The notes beneath the pieces were generated by a model that searched no databases, was not told the origin of the DNA, and was given only the letters and a program-made list of their open reading frames with translations. From JAVZLH01 sp049700435 (lineage in GTDB: Archaea; Thermoproteota; Bathyarchaeia; Bathyarchaeales; Bathycorpusculaceae), in the NCBI GenBank assembly GCA_049700435.1, contig JBNAVK010000013.1:1-31223 (forward strand): a stretch of 31,223 nt of DNA, read 5' to 3'. A program made the position numbers and the translations under genes. Of the stretch, positions 1 to 7,000 are shown in pieces (the stretch's first letter is position 1; every line of letters starts with the position of its first letter).

Positions 1-30
1 ATACAGTCCTTGTTTTCGCCATTTTTAAGC

Positions 31-53
31 AGGTCCAAATCCCACCCCCCGCA
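31..53 (+). other. tRNA 3'-end-like fragment (copy A)
   Basis: The bases from GGTCCAAATCCCAC through CCCCCGCA look like the T-loop, T-stem and acceptor 3' strand of an archaeal tRNA of the GCGGGGG...CCCCCGCA type, as in many tRNA-Leu genes. There is no matching 5' half (GCGGGGG, D-arm or anticodon arm) upstream in the window. The T-stem 5' strand is only partly complementary. A related copy lies at 1019-1042 in the same orientation. It could be an attachment-site remnant or tRNA debris; it is not a functional tRNA. Confidence 0.5.
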
Positions 54-71
54 CTGAAAGTTGAGATTAGC

Positions 72-85
72 GTTTAAATTCTCGG
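72..85. repeat. 14-bp inverted repeat, left arm
   Basis: GTTTAAATTCTCGG here is the exact reverse complement of CCGAGAATTTAAAC at 1001-1014. Each arm sits beside one of the two tRNA-like fragments, and the pair encloses the genes at 161-493 and 526-924. Confidence 0.6.
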
Positions 86-160
86 TTTTTCATCTTTCTG
101 AAGGAAATTCATAGTTCAGGAAAACCGCCTAGAAGCATAATCTTTGTAGCGCTTTTATGG

Positions 161-493
161 ATGCTTCAGTCCGCTGGGAGAATTGTCTTGGGATACCTAA
201 GTACAATTACGCCCGGAGGCCTCTTAGACATGGAAGTTGCTCAGATAACTATTCAGACTATAAACACGATGTTCTTTCTGTTAGGGATTCTGGGGTTTAT
301 AGCTGTTGTTGGATTGCTAATGATGAGAAGATGGGGGTTCTGGACAACCGTGTTCGTCAGTGTTTTAACAGTTCTCTTTGACACCTGGGGAGTAACCATC
401 CAATTTAGTGCTGCTATGGGTTTCGTGGTGCCAGTAATATCTCTTTTGATACTTCTTGCTAAAAAGTTCCAACTACAAGGGACTATGAAGTAG
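161..493 (+). CDS. Small integral membrane protein, unknown function
   Basis: The 110-residue product is hydrophobic. Three likely membrane helices are visible, at about residues 37-55, 60-77 and 82-99, and the C-terminus is short and basic. I see no catalytic motif and do not recognise the family. The ATG at 161 has no clear Shine-Dalgarno; a start at the internal ATG of residue 24 is possible and would keep all helices. It lies between two tRNA-3'-end-like fragments with another small membrane protein on the opposite strand, so it may be accessory DNA. A 74-residue reading frame starting 4 bases earlier is not credible as protein. Confidence 0.55.
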   Translation: MLQSAGRIVLGYLSTITPGGLLDMEVAQITIQTINTMFFLLGILGFIAVVGLLMMRRWGFWTTVFVSVLTVLFDTWGVTIQFSAAMGFVVPVISLLILLAKKFQLQGTMK

Positions 494-525
494 CTAAAGC
501 CGTACTGAAATGCAGTTTTCTTGTA

Positions 526-924
526 TTATTGTAGTTTATTTGCTATGTATGGAGCTAATAGAATAATTAGCAGAACGAGACTCCAGATTCTTCCTTCAAA
601 TAGATTGTAGTCTGCAAGAAGCTTTTCCCACGGATTTCCAAAAACGTAATGCCCCGCAATAAATTCGAACGTTATTGTTGAGATCAGCCAAATAGTTCCC
701 ATAAAAAATGCCTTAAAGTCGCTGAGTTCAAGGTTGCTAATTCTCAAAATTGCATGAGTCACCACTAGAATAACTGCCATAAATATGATCGAACTAATCT
801 GATGAGCAGCTAAATCACCGACCACTGGCTTGTATACTTCATTCCGTATTACTGCATTGATTATCGCAAGAACCATAAAGAGTAGCCATACTCCAATTGT
901 GACAATAACAAATTTTGAATCCAT
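526..924 (-). CDS. Four-helix integral membrane protein, unknown function
   Basis: The 132-residue product has about four hydrophobic segments: residues 5-26, 44-61, 70-88 and 110-130. Between the third and fourth is a polar stretch with the residues GHYVFGNPWEKLLADYN and then GRIW, which looks like a conserved family signature, but I cannot name the family with certainty. A TATA-like sequence (TTTTTATG read on the minus strand, near 940-950) stands about 25 bases before the start, suggesting a leaderless or nearly leaderless transcript. It converges with the gene at 161-493. Both sit between the tRNA-like fragments, so joint acquisition is possible. Confidence 0.7.
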   Translation of the reverse strand: MDSKFVIVTIGVWLLFMVLAIINAVIRNEVYKPVVGDLAAHQISSIIFMAVILVVTHAILRISNLELSDFKAFFMGTIWLISTITFEFIAGHYVFGNPWEKLLADYNLFEGRIWSLVLLIILLAPYIANKLQ

Positions 925-1000
925 ACTTTTAACATATTAGCAAGGAACATAAAAATCCTACGCTAAAGACTCGTCAGCACTATGTGCTTGTGCTTAAATC

Positions 1001-1014
1001 CCGAGAATTTAAAC
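1001..1014. repeat. 14-bp inverted repeat, right arm
   Basis: CCGAGAATTTAAAC is the exact reverse complement of 72-85. It lies immediately 5' of tRNA-like fragment B. The similarity continues weakly beyond the perfect arm. Confidence 0.6.
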
Positions 1015-1018
1015 CGAG

Positions 1019-1042
1019 ATCTAAACCTAACCCCCCGCACCA
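1019..1042 (+). other. tRNA 3'-end-like fragment (copy B)
   Basis: GATCTAAACCTAACCCCCCGCACC shares 18 of 23 aligned bases with copy A at 31-53, including the invariant ACCCCCCGCAC block. It ends GCACCA, like an acceptor strand, discriminator base and CCA. The T-arm part is more degenerate than in copy A. No tRNA 5' half is present. Confidence 0.45.
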
Positions 1043-1236
1043 TTTTCGCAATGCCAGATTCGCTCAAATTTCGCTCTTTTTGAGCATAGAACAGCAGGAA
1101 ATTGACTTCAAATTGTGAACAGCTTTTGATTTTGCTGGAGCGTTTAAAACTGTCAATTTCGGGATAAATTTGTAATATGGGGCAAGAGACTTCCATGTGA
1201 TCTATTTTTGGTTTTTAATCAATACGGGTAGAAACT

Positions 1237-1434
1237 CTATCGTTTTCCAGCGCTCGCTTTTATTGGCAATAATGCCTTTACTTGTTTTTCTTTGTCTGAT
1301 AAACGCACAATTTTTATTTTCATCCTTTTTGTGGCTTCTTTAGCTGCTTTTCTCGCCTCGTTCCTTGTCCCATATGTGCCCTCAATTTCAATCCATGGCA
1401 GAGTTTCGTTAATTTTCACCCATGCCGCATACAA
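1237..1434 (-). CDS. Small basic protein (65 aa), unknown function
   Basis: The likely start is TTG at 1434, preceded by GGTGA with a 6-base spacer, a strong archaeal ribosome site that supports a real gene. The product is lysine/arginine-rich and soluble. It begins with a predicted strand (YAAWVKINETLPWIEIEGTYGT), continues with a charged helix rich in Ala and Lys, then a second strand (IKIVRLSDK). That beta-alpha-beta pattern resembles small nucleic-acid or adaptor folds, but I cannot name a family. It is transcribed away from the cation-transporter gene. The opposite-strand frame over the same bases is a shadow. Confidence 0.6.
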   Translation of the reverse strand: MYAAWVKINETLPWIEIEGTYGTRNEARKAAKEATKRMKIKIVRLSDKEKQVKALLPIKASAGKR

Positions 1435-1540
1435 TCTCTTTCACCAGCACCATGCCTTAGCGAGAGTTAGATTTTGGGTAATTAAAACAGTTATGAATTC
1501 GAAATATTGATTCCCGCTAAACCTTTTGAGGCTTTGGAAA

Positions 1541-1550
1541 CTTATTTAAG
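1541..1550 (+). promoter_or_regulatory. TATA-like element for the MgtE-like transporter
   Basis: CTTATTTAAG is the best archaeal TATA-like sequence upstream of the transporter. It would place transcription start near 1568 and give a leader of about 105 bases, long for an archaeon. Confidence 0.3.
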
Positions 1551-1672
1551 CAAAGGTGTTTCCTCTCTATGGTTTAAGGAGCGAAAAAGAGTGGTGTTTG
1601 AGGCCCCGCATGTCAAGGCTCTGTCGAAGGGGTGCCTATGGATGGACGAGGAAAGCCTAGAAGGTGCACAAG

Positions 1673-2965
1673 ATGAAGCTAGCCAACATTATACAAAAAG
1701 GCAGCATGAGCCAAGTTGCCCCTTCAGCCATGTCTCTATTCCAAATTCGCCTCCTTCACTCCATACCCTTTTCGGGCTTTAAACAAAAGTTTTTTAACGC
1801 TTTACGGCAATCATTAATGGCCTACGTTTTCAACATCGTTGGAATCGTGGCTGGCGCAACCGTCGCCTACCATATTGGAGTATTCCGATTATTTCCATGG
1901 GCCTTTGCTGTTTACCCCCCGATTTTAAGTGCAAGAGGAGTCATAGGAGGTTTATTCTGCGGCCGTCTAAGCACGGCGCTACATCTTGGAACTGTGCAAC
2001 CTCGCTTTTTTGGAAATACCAAGAGTTTTTATTTGCTGTTTCGTGCAATTGTTGTTTTGACTTTGGAAGCTAGCATTTTTATGGGTTTAATTGCTGTTCT
2101 ATTCAGAGGGTTTTACGAGGGACCCACGTTAGAGATTTTGAGCATTTTTGTGGTAATGATGGCAACAATGACTTTGTCCTTGGTTATCATTTCACCTCTC
2201 ACTTTGACAGTCTCGTTTCTCTCCTTCAAGCATGGTTTAGACCCAGATATTGTTTTGTACCCGATAGAATCTACTGTAGCTGATCTTCTAATCACGATAA
2301 CTTATGTTGGGGTACTCAACACTTTCGCTTTCGCTGGTTTCGCTGGGCAATACATGCTCGCCTTCACAGACTTGGCGCTGTTACTTTGCGCAATATACTT
2401 TCTAATTAGAAACTTCAGAGAAAATGAATTTCTGAAGACGATAAAGGAGTCTTTTCTCACAATAATTTTTGTTTCCTTTATCATTAATATAGCTGGTTCC
2501 ACTCTGGGCAAGATTGCAGAAAATGTCGGAGAAAGACGGGAGATATACACTGTTTACCCAGCCCTAATTGATACGATCGGCGATGTTGGGGCTGTAGTTG
2601 GTTCAACAGCCACCACAAAACTTGCTTTAGGCACCTTAAACTCTTCTCTATCCTCCATTAAAGACCACAATGCGGAGATTTTTGGCGCGTGGACAGCCTC
2701 CTTAATAATGTATTGTATTTACGCAGTTTTGGCTTTAACCATCCAAGGAGTTTTTATCTTTCCAAATCTTCTCCATTTTACCATTTTACTGCTTATTGCC
2801 AACGTGATGGCTGCATCATGCATCATACTAATCTCCTACGCAGTTGCAATCCTAACCTACCAACGGGGGCTTGACCCAGACAACTTTGAAATACCAATTG
2901 AAAGCTCCCTAGCCGACAGCATAACCTCAATAGCGTTACTTACCGCCATCCTTCTGGTAGGCTAA
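1673..2965 (+). CDS. MgtE/SLC41-type divalent cation transporter, two tandem domains
   Basis: Integral membrane carrier, probably for Mg2+ or another divalent cation. Two homologous halves can be seen. The first has PPILSARGVIGGLFCGRLSTAL followed by GLDPDIVLYPIESTVADL; the second has YPALIDTIGDVGAVVGSTATTKLALG followed by GLDPDNFEIPIESSLADS. The 'GxDPDxxxxPIES..AD' repeat is characteristic of the SLC41/MgtE membrane domain. There are about ten membrane helices. The cytoplasmic MgtE_N and CBS sensor domains of bacterial MgtE are absent. I chose ATG at 1673 because GGTG lies 6 bases upstream; an in-frame GTG at 1664 overlaps that site. The PhoU-TrkA_C gene follows 63 bases downstream and may supply the regulatory part. 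Confidence 0.85.
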   Translation: MKLANIIQKGSMSQVAPSAMSLFQIRLLHSIPFSGFKQKFFNALRQSLMAYVFNIVGIVAGATVAYHIGVFRLFPWAFAVYPPILSARGVIGGLFCGRLSTALHLGTVQPRFFGNTKSFYLLFRAIVVLTLEASIFMGLIAVLFRGFYEGPTLEILSIFVVMMATMTLSLVIISPLTLTVSFLSFKHGLDPDIVLYPIESTVADLLITITYVGVLNTFAFAGFAGQYMLAFTDLALLLCAIYFLIRNFRENEFLKTIKESFLTIIFVSFIINIAGSTLGKIAENVGERREIYTVYPALIDTIGDVGAVVGSTATTKLALGTLNSSLSSIKDHNAEIFGAWTASLIMYCIYAVLALTIQGVFIFPNLLHFTILLLIANVMAASCIILISYAVAILTYQRGLDPDNFEIPIESSLADSITSIALLTAILLVG

Positions 2966-2968
2966 GCC

Positions 2969-2997
2969 TTAAGGAATAGACTTAAAATATTCCTTAA
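2969..2997. promoter_or_regulatory. Perfect 10-bp inverted repeat between transporter and PhoU-TrkA_C genes
   Basis: TTAAGGAATA and TATTCCTTAA form perfect arms around a 9-base spacer (GACTTAAAA). The element starts three bases after the transporter stop codon and lies 32 bases before the next start. Its A+T-rich centre could double as a TATA box for the downstream gene. It may be a dimeric-regulator operator or an RNA hairpin that uncouples the two genes. Confidence 0.5.
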
Positions 2998-3028
2998 CCA
3001 TTAATTTACTCGGAGCGACTCCAACAAC

Positions 3029-4234
3029 ATGCCCCAGTTTGAGAAGATAGAATACAAGCCCATACCAGTTCGAGAACTGCTTTTAGAGATGAAAAACCTC
3101 TCAGAATTAATGATAGACCTAGCGTATTCCGCCGCACTCTTTAACGACAAAGACCTTGCAGAAGACGTGTTGGAGCTTGAAAAACGAGTTGACACGCTGG
3201 CTTACCTCTTAGACATGGAAATAATGATAGCAGCAAGAGACGCCAAAGACGCAGAAGCCTTAACAGGAGTATCCACCGTGGCTGCCGCGACGGACAAAAT
3301 ATCTGATGCAGCCGCAGACATTGCAGCAATAGTTACGCAGAACATAGGGGTGCATCCAATCGTAACAGAGATTTTCGAAAGAGTTGAAGAGCGCCTAACA
3401 AGAGCCAAAATTGAGGAAAAATCAGTGATTGTCGGTAAGCAAGTAGGCGAGCTTGATTTAGCCGCGAGAATGGGTATAGACATAATCGCCATCCGTCGAA
3501 ACAAGGAATGGATATTAAACCCGAAAGAAACCGAGAAAATTCTGCAAGGCGACATTCTAATCACGCGGGGGACCTCGTCAGGAATCAAGAAATTCAAAGA
3601 ATTGGCTGAGGGAAAAAATGTGGAAGGCGGAGAACTGAAAATACGGCAACAGCAACGTGGTCAGAAGAGATTTGAGGAAATTGTGGAAAAGTTCGTTGAG
3701 CTTAAAAACACGTCTGAATTAATGATGGATTTGGCTTATTCTTCGCTGTTGCTGGACAACAAGGAGTTAGCTGAAGAAGTGCAGAGGCTAGAGGAATACG
3801 TTGACAAGTTGCATACCGAATTTGAGTTGACAGTTCTGTTAAGCCGGTTTAAGAAGGAAGAAGCGAAAGGCTTCCTTGGACTTATACGATTAGGCGTAGT
3901 CACAGAAAAAATAGCGGACGCTGCGGCTGAAATAGCCGAAGTTGTTTTGAGAGGCATAGAAACCCATCCAGTATTGAAACTCGCCATAAAAGAGGCAGAT
4001 GAAACCGTAACTCATGTGCGTGTTACTGAAGACTCCCCGTTGGCAAACAAAACTCTAAAGGAAGCGCGGATTCCAGAGGAAACTGGCATGTGGGTTCTCG
4101 CCATAAAAAGAGGAGAAAAGTGCATAAGACCTAAACCAGAATCAAAAATTGAAGTTGGCGACATTCTGATAGCCTCCGGGTACGCTGAGGGAGAAGAGGA
4201 CCTTAAAAAATTGGCATCACCACTAAGTAGTTAG
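3029..4234 (+). CDS. Duplicated PhoU-TrkA_C regulatory protein
   Basis: This 401-residue soluble protein is an internal duplication. PhoU-like helical bundle 1 spans about residues 15-105 and RCK/TrkA C-terminal domain 1 about 115-190. PhoU-like bundle 2 spans about 215-315 and TrkA_C 2 about 320-398. The halves align through repeated motifs: KNLSELMIDLAYS and KNTSELMMDLAYS, then TDKISDAAADIA and TEKIADAAAEIA. TrkA_C domains bind small ligands such as nucleotides and gate ion channels or carriers. PhoU-TrkA_C proteins beside MgtE-like carriers are a recurrent archaeal arrangement, so I infer that it regulates the transporter encoded just upstream. No membrane helix is present. Confidence 0.85.
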   Translation: MPQFEKIEYKPIPVRELLLEMKNLSELMIDLAYSAALFNDKDLAEDVLELEKRVDTLAYLLDMEIMIAARDAKDAEALTGVSTVAAATDKISDAAADIAAIVTQNIGVHPIVTEIFERVEERLTRAKIEEKSVIVGKQVGELDLAARMGIDIIAIRRNKEWILNPKETEKILQGDILITRGTSSGIKKFKELAEGKNVEGGELKIRQQQRGQKRFEEIVEKFVELKNTSELMMDLAYSSLLLDNKELAEEVQRLEEYVDKLHTEFELTVLLSRFKKEEAKGFLGLIRLGVVTEKIADAAAEIAEVVLRGIETHPVLKLAIKEADETVTHVRVTEDSPLANKTLKEARIPEETGMWVLAIKRGEKCIRPKPESKIEVGDILIASGYAEGEEDLKKLASPLSS

Positions 4235-4290
4235 GATACTTATTCTGGGTTCGTTAACACTATAAGCTCGAAATCCGATTCTAACATAAA

Positions 4291-4296
4291 GGAGGA
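4291..4296 (+). promoter_or_regulatory. Ribosome binding site that points to an ATT start
   Basis: GGAGGA is the strongest Shine-Dalgarno in this part of the window. The codon 6 bases downstream is ATT at 4303, in frame with the zinc-knuckle protein. No ATG, GTG or TTG stands at a usable distance in that frame. Confidence 0.6.
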
Positions 4297-4302
4297 CTAA
4301 CT

Positions 4303-4695
4303 ATTACACAAAAGAAAAAGCAGATAGCCAAAGGCAACGACATCACATGTCCAAACCCGCTATGCGAAAAAACCTTCTCTAACCCGATAAAAGCCGAGGT
4401 GCTAGGCTCAAAGAAGTCGGAAACGTATGACGCTTGCCCATACTGCCTAACAGAAATAACAATAGGCGAAAACGCAGAAACTATCGAGGTCCAGAAGGAA
4501 AAAGAGGAAATCGAAGTAGAGCAACCAGAAGTACGGAAAATAGAGAAGACGCCAGCTCCAAAAATTCAGAAGACGGAAGGATGCTCTCACTATATGGGAT
4601 ATTTAAGTCAACGTTCCAAAAAGGAAAAGATACCAGAGGAATGCATGGTCTGCAAAAACATCGTCCAATGTATGCTTAAGAACGTGACTGGTTAA
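4303..4695 (+). CDS. Two-part zinc-knuckle protein, apparent ATT start
   Basis: The reading frame is open from a stop at 4282 and encodes about 130 residues if started at ATT 4303. Near the N-terminus are CPNPLC (about residue 16) and CPYC (about residue 45), the two halves of a zinc ribbon. A charged, Glu-rich linker follows. The C-terminal module has CSHYMGYLSQR and then IPEECMVCKNIVQCM, a second Cys/His-rich cluster. Starting at the first conventional codon (GTG at 4399) would remove CPNPLC and break the first ribbon, so the longer form is preferred. Function is unknown; it is likely an archaeal zinc-binding adaptor. It lies downstream of the PhoU-TrkA_C gene by 68 bases. Confidence 0.75.
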   Translation: MTQKKKQIAKGNDITCPNPLCEKTFSNPIKAEVLGSKKSETYDACPYCLTEITIGENAETIEVQKEKEEIEVEQPEVRKIEKTPAPKIQKTEGCSHYMGYLSQRSKKEKIPEECMVCKNIVQCMLKNVTG

Positions 4696-4774
4696 GGGTT
4701 GGTTACCAATGATACACACACGCCCTTTTAAACCAGTCAAGGCTTCCATAAAAATTGGTTAGGAGACAGTATAA

Positions 4775-5149
4775 TTGTCAACCGCCCTGCAAAGGAGAAC
4801 ACCGGGCGCGCTTACGTCAGCTACTCCACAGCCTAAAGAATTAAACGCGGAGACTGTTACAGCGATAGCTACGGGTTTTTTGAAAAGGATTGGACATAAG
4901 GGAGGCTTGAAACCAAAGCGGGTTTCACTTGAGGAGGAAGTTTACACTGTTGAGGTTGAAATGAAAAAGTTCACGGCGCTTGTTCGCATAAACAGGGAAA
5001 CTCACGAGATTAAGGAATATGAAATACAGCCTAAAGGCGAAGAAACATCTTACTTGTCCGTTTCCCCAAAAGCAGTTGTAATTATAGTGGGCATTTCTGT
5101 AGCTGTTCATTTTGCCCTGTATTTTGCATTAAAAATTCTAGGCTTGTAA
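4775..5149 (+). CDS. Tail-anchored membrane protein, unknown function
   Basis: The 124-residue product starts with TTG at 4775, with GGAGA 8 bases upstream. Residues 1-25 are low-complexity and polar. Residues 26-90 form a small alpha-beta domain (TVTAIATGFLKRIG helix, then strands YTVEVEMKKFTALVRI and EIKEYEIQP) that resembles PepSY-type folds in pattern only. Residues 98-120 are a single hydrophobic C-terminal helix, so the protein is probably membrane-anchored with the domain in the cytoplasm. It follows the zinc-knuckle gene by 79 bases and is convergent with the next gene. I do not recognise the family. Confidence 0.7.
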   Translation: MSTALQRRTPGALTSATPQPKELNAETVTAIATGFLKRIGHKGGLKPKRVSLEEEVYTVEVEMKKFTALVRINRETHEIKEYEIQPKGEETSYLSVSPKAVVIIVGISVAVHFALYFALKILGL

Positions 5150-5239
5150 CAAAGTTAGAAAAGTATTTAATCGCAAAAAGATTGTTGCATTTTCCAAGTT
5201 TAGTTGTTCTTAGATGAAGATGAAACTGGTGGAAAGCCT

Positions 5240-5629
5240 TCACTTTTCGCTCTTCTTTCTCTTTTTCTTTTCTTCTTCCTCTGAAGGCTCTTCTGCTGCT
5301 TTCGCCTCTTCCACTGGTCCTTCTGCTGTTTCAGGCTTCTCTTCCTCTTTCTTTTCCTCCATCTCTGCTGTAATTTCTTCTATTGGTTTTGGCGGTGGCG
5401 TCGTTGCCATTGTCCAACCTATCCACGCTCCTATGGCCATTACGGCAACAAAGGCTATGAACACGGGGATGGCTATGATCCAAAATTGAATGGCATTTGT
5501 GTCGCTCGCCCTCGCCCAGCCTAGATCTATGAGCCATTGGGGATAGAACAGTGTTACTATGTAGAATATGGCGATAACAATACATACAAGCAGTATAACT
5601 CCACCTATTGATTGGTCTTTACTAACCAT
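5240..5629 (-). CDS. Two-helix membrane protein with Glu/Lys-rich tail
   Basis: The 129-residue product has a hydrophobic helix at about residues 8-29 and another at about 47-72. A proline-rich hinge (TPPPKP) follows, then a 45-residue tail composed almost entirely of Glu, Lys, Ala and Pro. The tail is probably disordered and cytoplasmic. No enzyme motif is visible. The ATG at 5629 is followed by MVSKDQSIGG, and the region upstream to 5700 is A+T-rich, which fits a promoter. It lies downstream of, and on the same strand as, the SAH-recycling genes, with a gap of 73 bases. Function unknown. Confidence 0.7.
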   Translation of the reverse strand: MVSKDQSIGGVILLVCIVIAIFYIVTLFYPQWLIDLGWARASDTNAIQFWIIAIPVFIAFVAVMAIGAWIGWTMATTPPPKPIEEITAEMEEKKEEEKPETAEGPVEEAKAAEEPSEEEEKKKRKKSEK

Positions 5630-5702
5630 TTACATCACCACTGCAAAGCCATGTTTATCATTTTTAAGCTTTTAAACTTTACCATATCTTTAGGGCTCAT
5701 AA

Positions 5703-6959
5703 TCATGTAGTTCCCATCTCCCATGTTGCCAAATACTTCTTCTGCTCCTCTGTAAGCTCGTCTATCTTTATCCGCATGGCTTCAAGTTTCAGCCGCGCAA
5801 CCGCCTCATCGATTTCCTTCGGCACAGAATAAACCCTAGGAGGCATCTTCTCGCTTTTGGCTAGGTATTCCACACAAAGCGCTTGGTTTGCAAAAGACAT
5901 GTCCATTACTTCGGATGGATGCCCCTCCGCCGCCGCAAGGTTTACGAGGCGTCCTTCCGCCAGCAAATACAGTTTTCGCCCATTCTTTAGCGTGTACTCA
6001 TCTAAGTTTTGCCTCATGGTTCTCTTTGAAACTGCCAGTTCTTCCAAGTCTTTAATGTTTATCTCCACATTAAAGTGCCCACTGTTGGCGAGTATCGCGC
6101 CGTCCTTCATTTTTTGCATATGCTCTTTCCTTATCACACTTATGTCGCCTGTAGATGTCACGAAAATGTCTCCAATAGACGCTGCTTCGGCTATAGGCAT
6201 CACGCGGAAACCGTCCATCGCAGCTTCAAGAGCCCTCAGAGGATTGACTTCGGTGACTGTGACGTTTGCACCCATTCCGCGGGCTCTTTGGGCTATTCCT
6301 CGAGCGCACCAGCCGTAACCACAAACGACGAAGTTTTTCCCTGCTAAAAGGATGTTTGTGGCCCTTAGGATTCCGTCTATTGTGCTTTGCCCAGTTCCAT
6401 AACGGTTGTCAAACAAGTATTTCGTGTATGCGTCGTTAACAGCTATTATAGCATATTTTAATGCGCCTGATTTTTCCATGGCACGAAGCCGCAAAACGCC
6501 AGTCGTCGTCTCTTCAGTTCCACCCTTAATCCTTGACAGTGCTTCAGTTCTTTTGCTGTGGATTGTGCCGACGAGATCCGCACCGTCATCAAGCGTTATT
6601 ACAGGCTTTTGGTCAACAACCCTCTCCACACACCAGTAATATTCCTCTGTTGTTTGCCCCCGCCAAGCGAAAACCCTAACCCCTTTTTCGGCTAAAGCCG
6701 CTGCAACATCATCCTGCGTCGAAAGCGGGTTTGAACCGCACAAAGCAACTTTGGCATCGCCAGCAAGGAAAGCATCCACGAGAACTGCTGTTTCTTTTGT
6801 CACATGGAGACATGCGCCTAAAGTTAAGCCTTTTAAGGGTTTTTCCTTTTCAAATCTTTTTTTGATTTGGTTGAGAACTGGCATGTGTTTGGAAGCCCAT
6901 TCAATTTGCATGTGCCCCTTATTCGCTAGGGTTGTATCTTTCACTTTGAAGTTTTCCAT
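5703..6959 (-). CDS. ahcY: Adenosylhomocysteinase-family hydrolase (SAHH or S-inosylhomocysteine hydrolase)
   Basis: NAD-dependent cleavage of S-adenosylhomocysteine (or its inosyl analogue) to homocysteine and nucleoside, removing the product inhibitor of methyltransferases. The full family signature is present: LHVTKETAVL (residues 51-60), CGSNPLSTQDD (74-84), TEEYYWC (104-110), DDGADL (124-129), GTEETTTGV (147-155), VNDAYTKYLFDNRYG (174-188, with catalytic Lys180 and Asp184), the Rossmann loop GYGWCARG (214-221) and NSGHFNVEI. Length 418 is normal for archaeal members, which lack the C-terminal Lys/Tyr tail of the eukaryotic enzyme. It lies 41 bases downstream of the adenosine-type deaminase gene, probably in one operon. 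The neighbour raises the possibility that S-inosylhomocysteine is the true substrate. Confidence 0.93.
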   Translation of the reverse strand: MENFKVKDTTLANKGHMQIEWASKHMPVLNQIKKRFEKEKPLKGLTLGACLHVTKETAVLVDAFLAGDAKVALCGSNPLSTQDDVAAALAEKGVRVFAWRGQTTEEYYWCVERVVDQKPVITLDDGADLVGTIHSKRTEALSRIKGGTEETTTGVLRLRAMEKSGALKYAIIAVNDAYTKYLFDNRYGTGQSTIDGILRATNILLAGKNFVVCGYGWCARGIAQRARGMGANVTVTEVNPLRALEAAMDGFRVMPIAEAASIGDIFVTSTGDISVIRKEHMQKMKDGAILANSGHFNVEINIKDLEELAVSKRTMRQNLDEYTLKNGRKLYLLAEGRLVNLAAAEGHPSEVMDMSFANQALCVEYLAKSEKMPPRVYSVPKEIDEAVARLKLEAMRIKIDELTEEQKKYLATWEMGTT

Positions 6960-7000
6960 TCCTTTAACCTTCGCCTTATGCTCAACAACTCTTAGACTAT

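Larger units (their letters stand above)
925..1236. other. Gene-poor intergenic stretch
   Basis: About 310 bases without a convincing gene. It holds the start-side promoter of the minus-strand gene ending at 924, the right arm of the 14-bp inverted repeat (1001-1014) and the second tRNA-like fragment (1019-1042). A 77-codon minus-strand frame crosses it but reads through the tRNA-like fragment (residues MVRGVRF...), which is typical of spurious frames over reversed tRNA ends. Confidence 0.5.

Noticed and set aside
1..60. Complete tRNA gene
   Set aside because: Only the 3' end resembles a tRNA; no acceptor 5' strand, D-arm or anticodon arm fits.
963..1196. 77-codon minus-strand frame
   Set aside because: It reads across the tRNA-like fragment, giving the familiar spurious MVRGVRF-type peptide; no ribosome site and poor composition.
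1507..1782. 91-codon plus-strand frame overlapping the transporter start
   Set aside because: Overlaps the MgtE-like gene by 110 bases, with low-complexity, proline/histidine-rich end and no recognisable domain, although GGGGTG stands 7 bases before an internal ATG at 1642.
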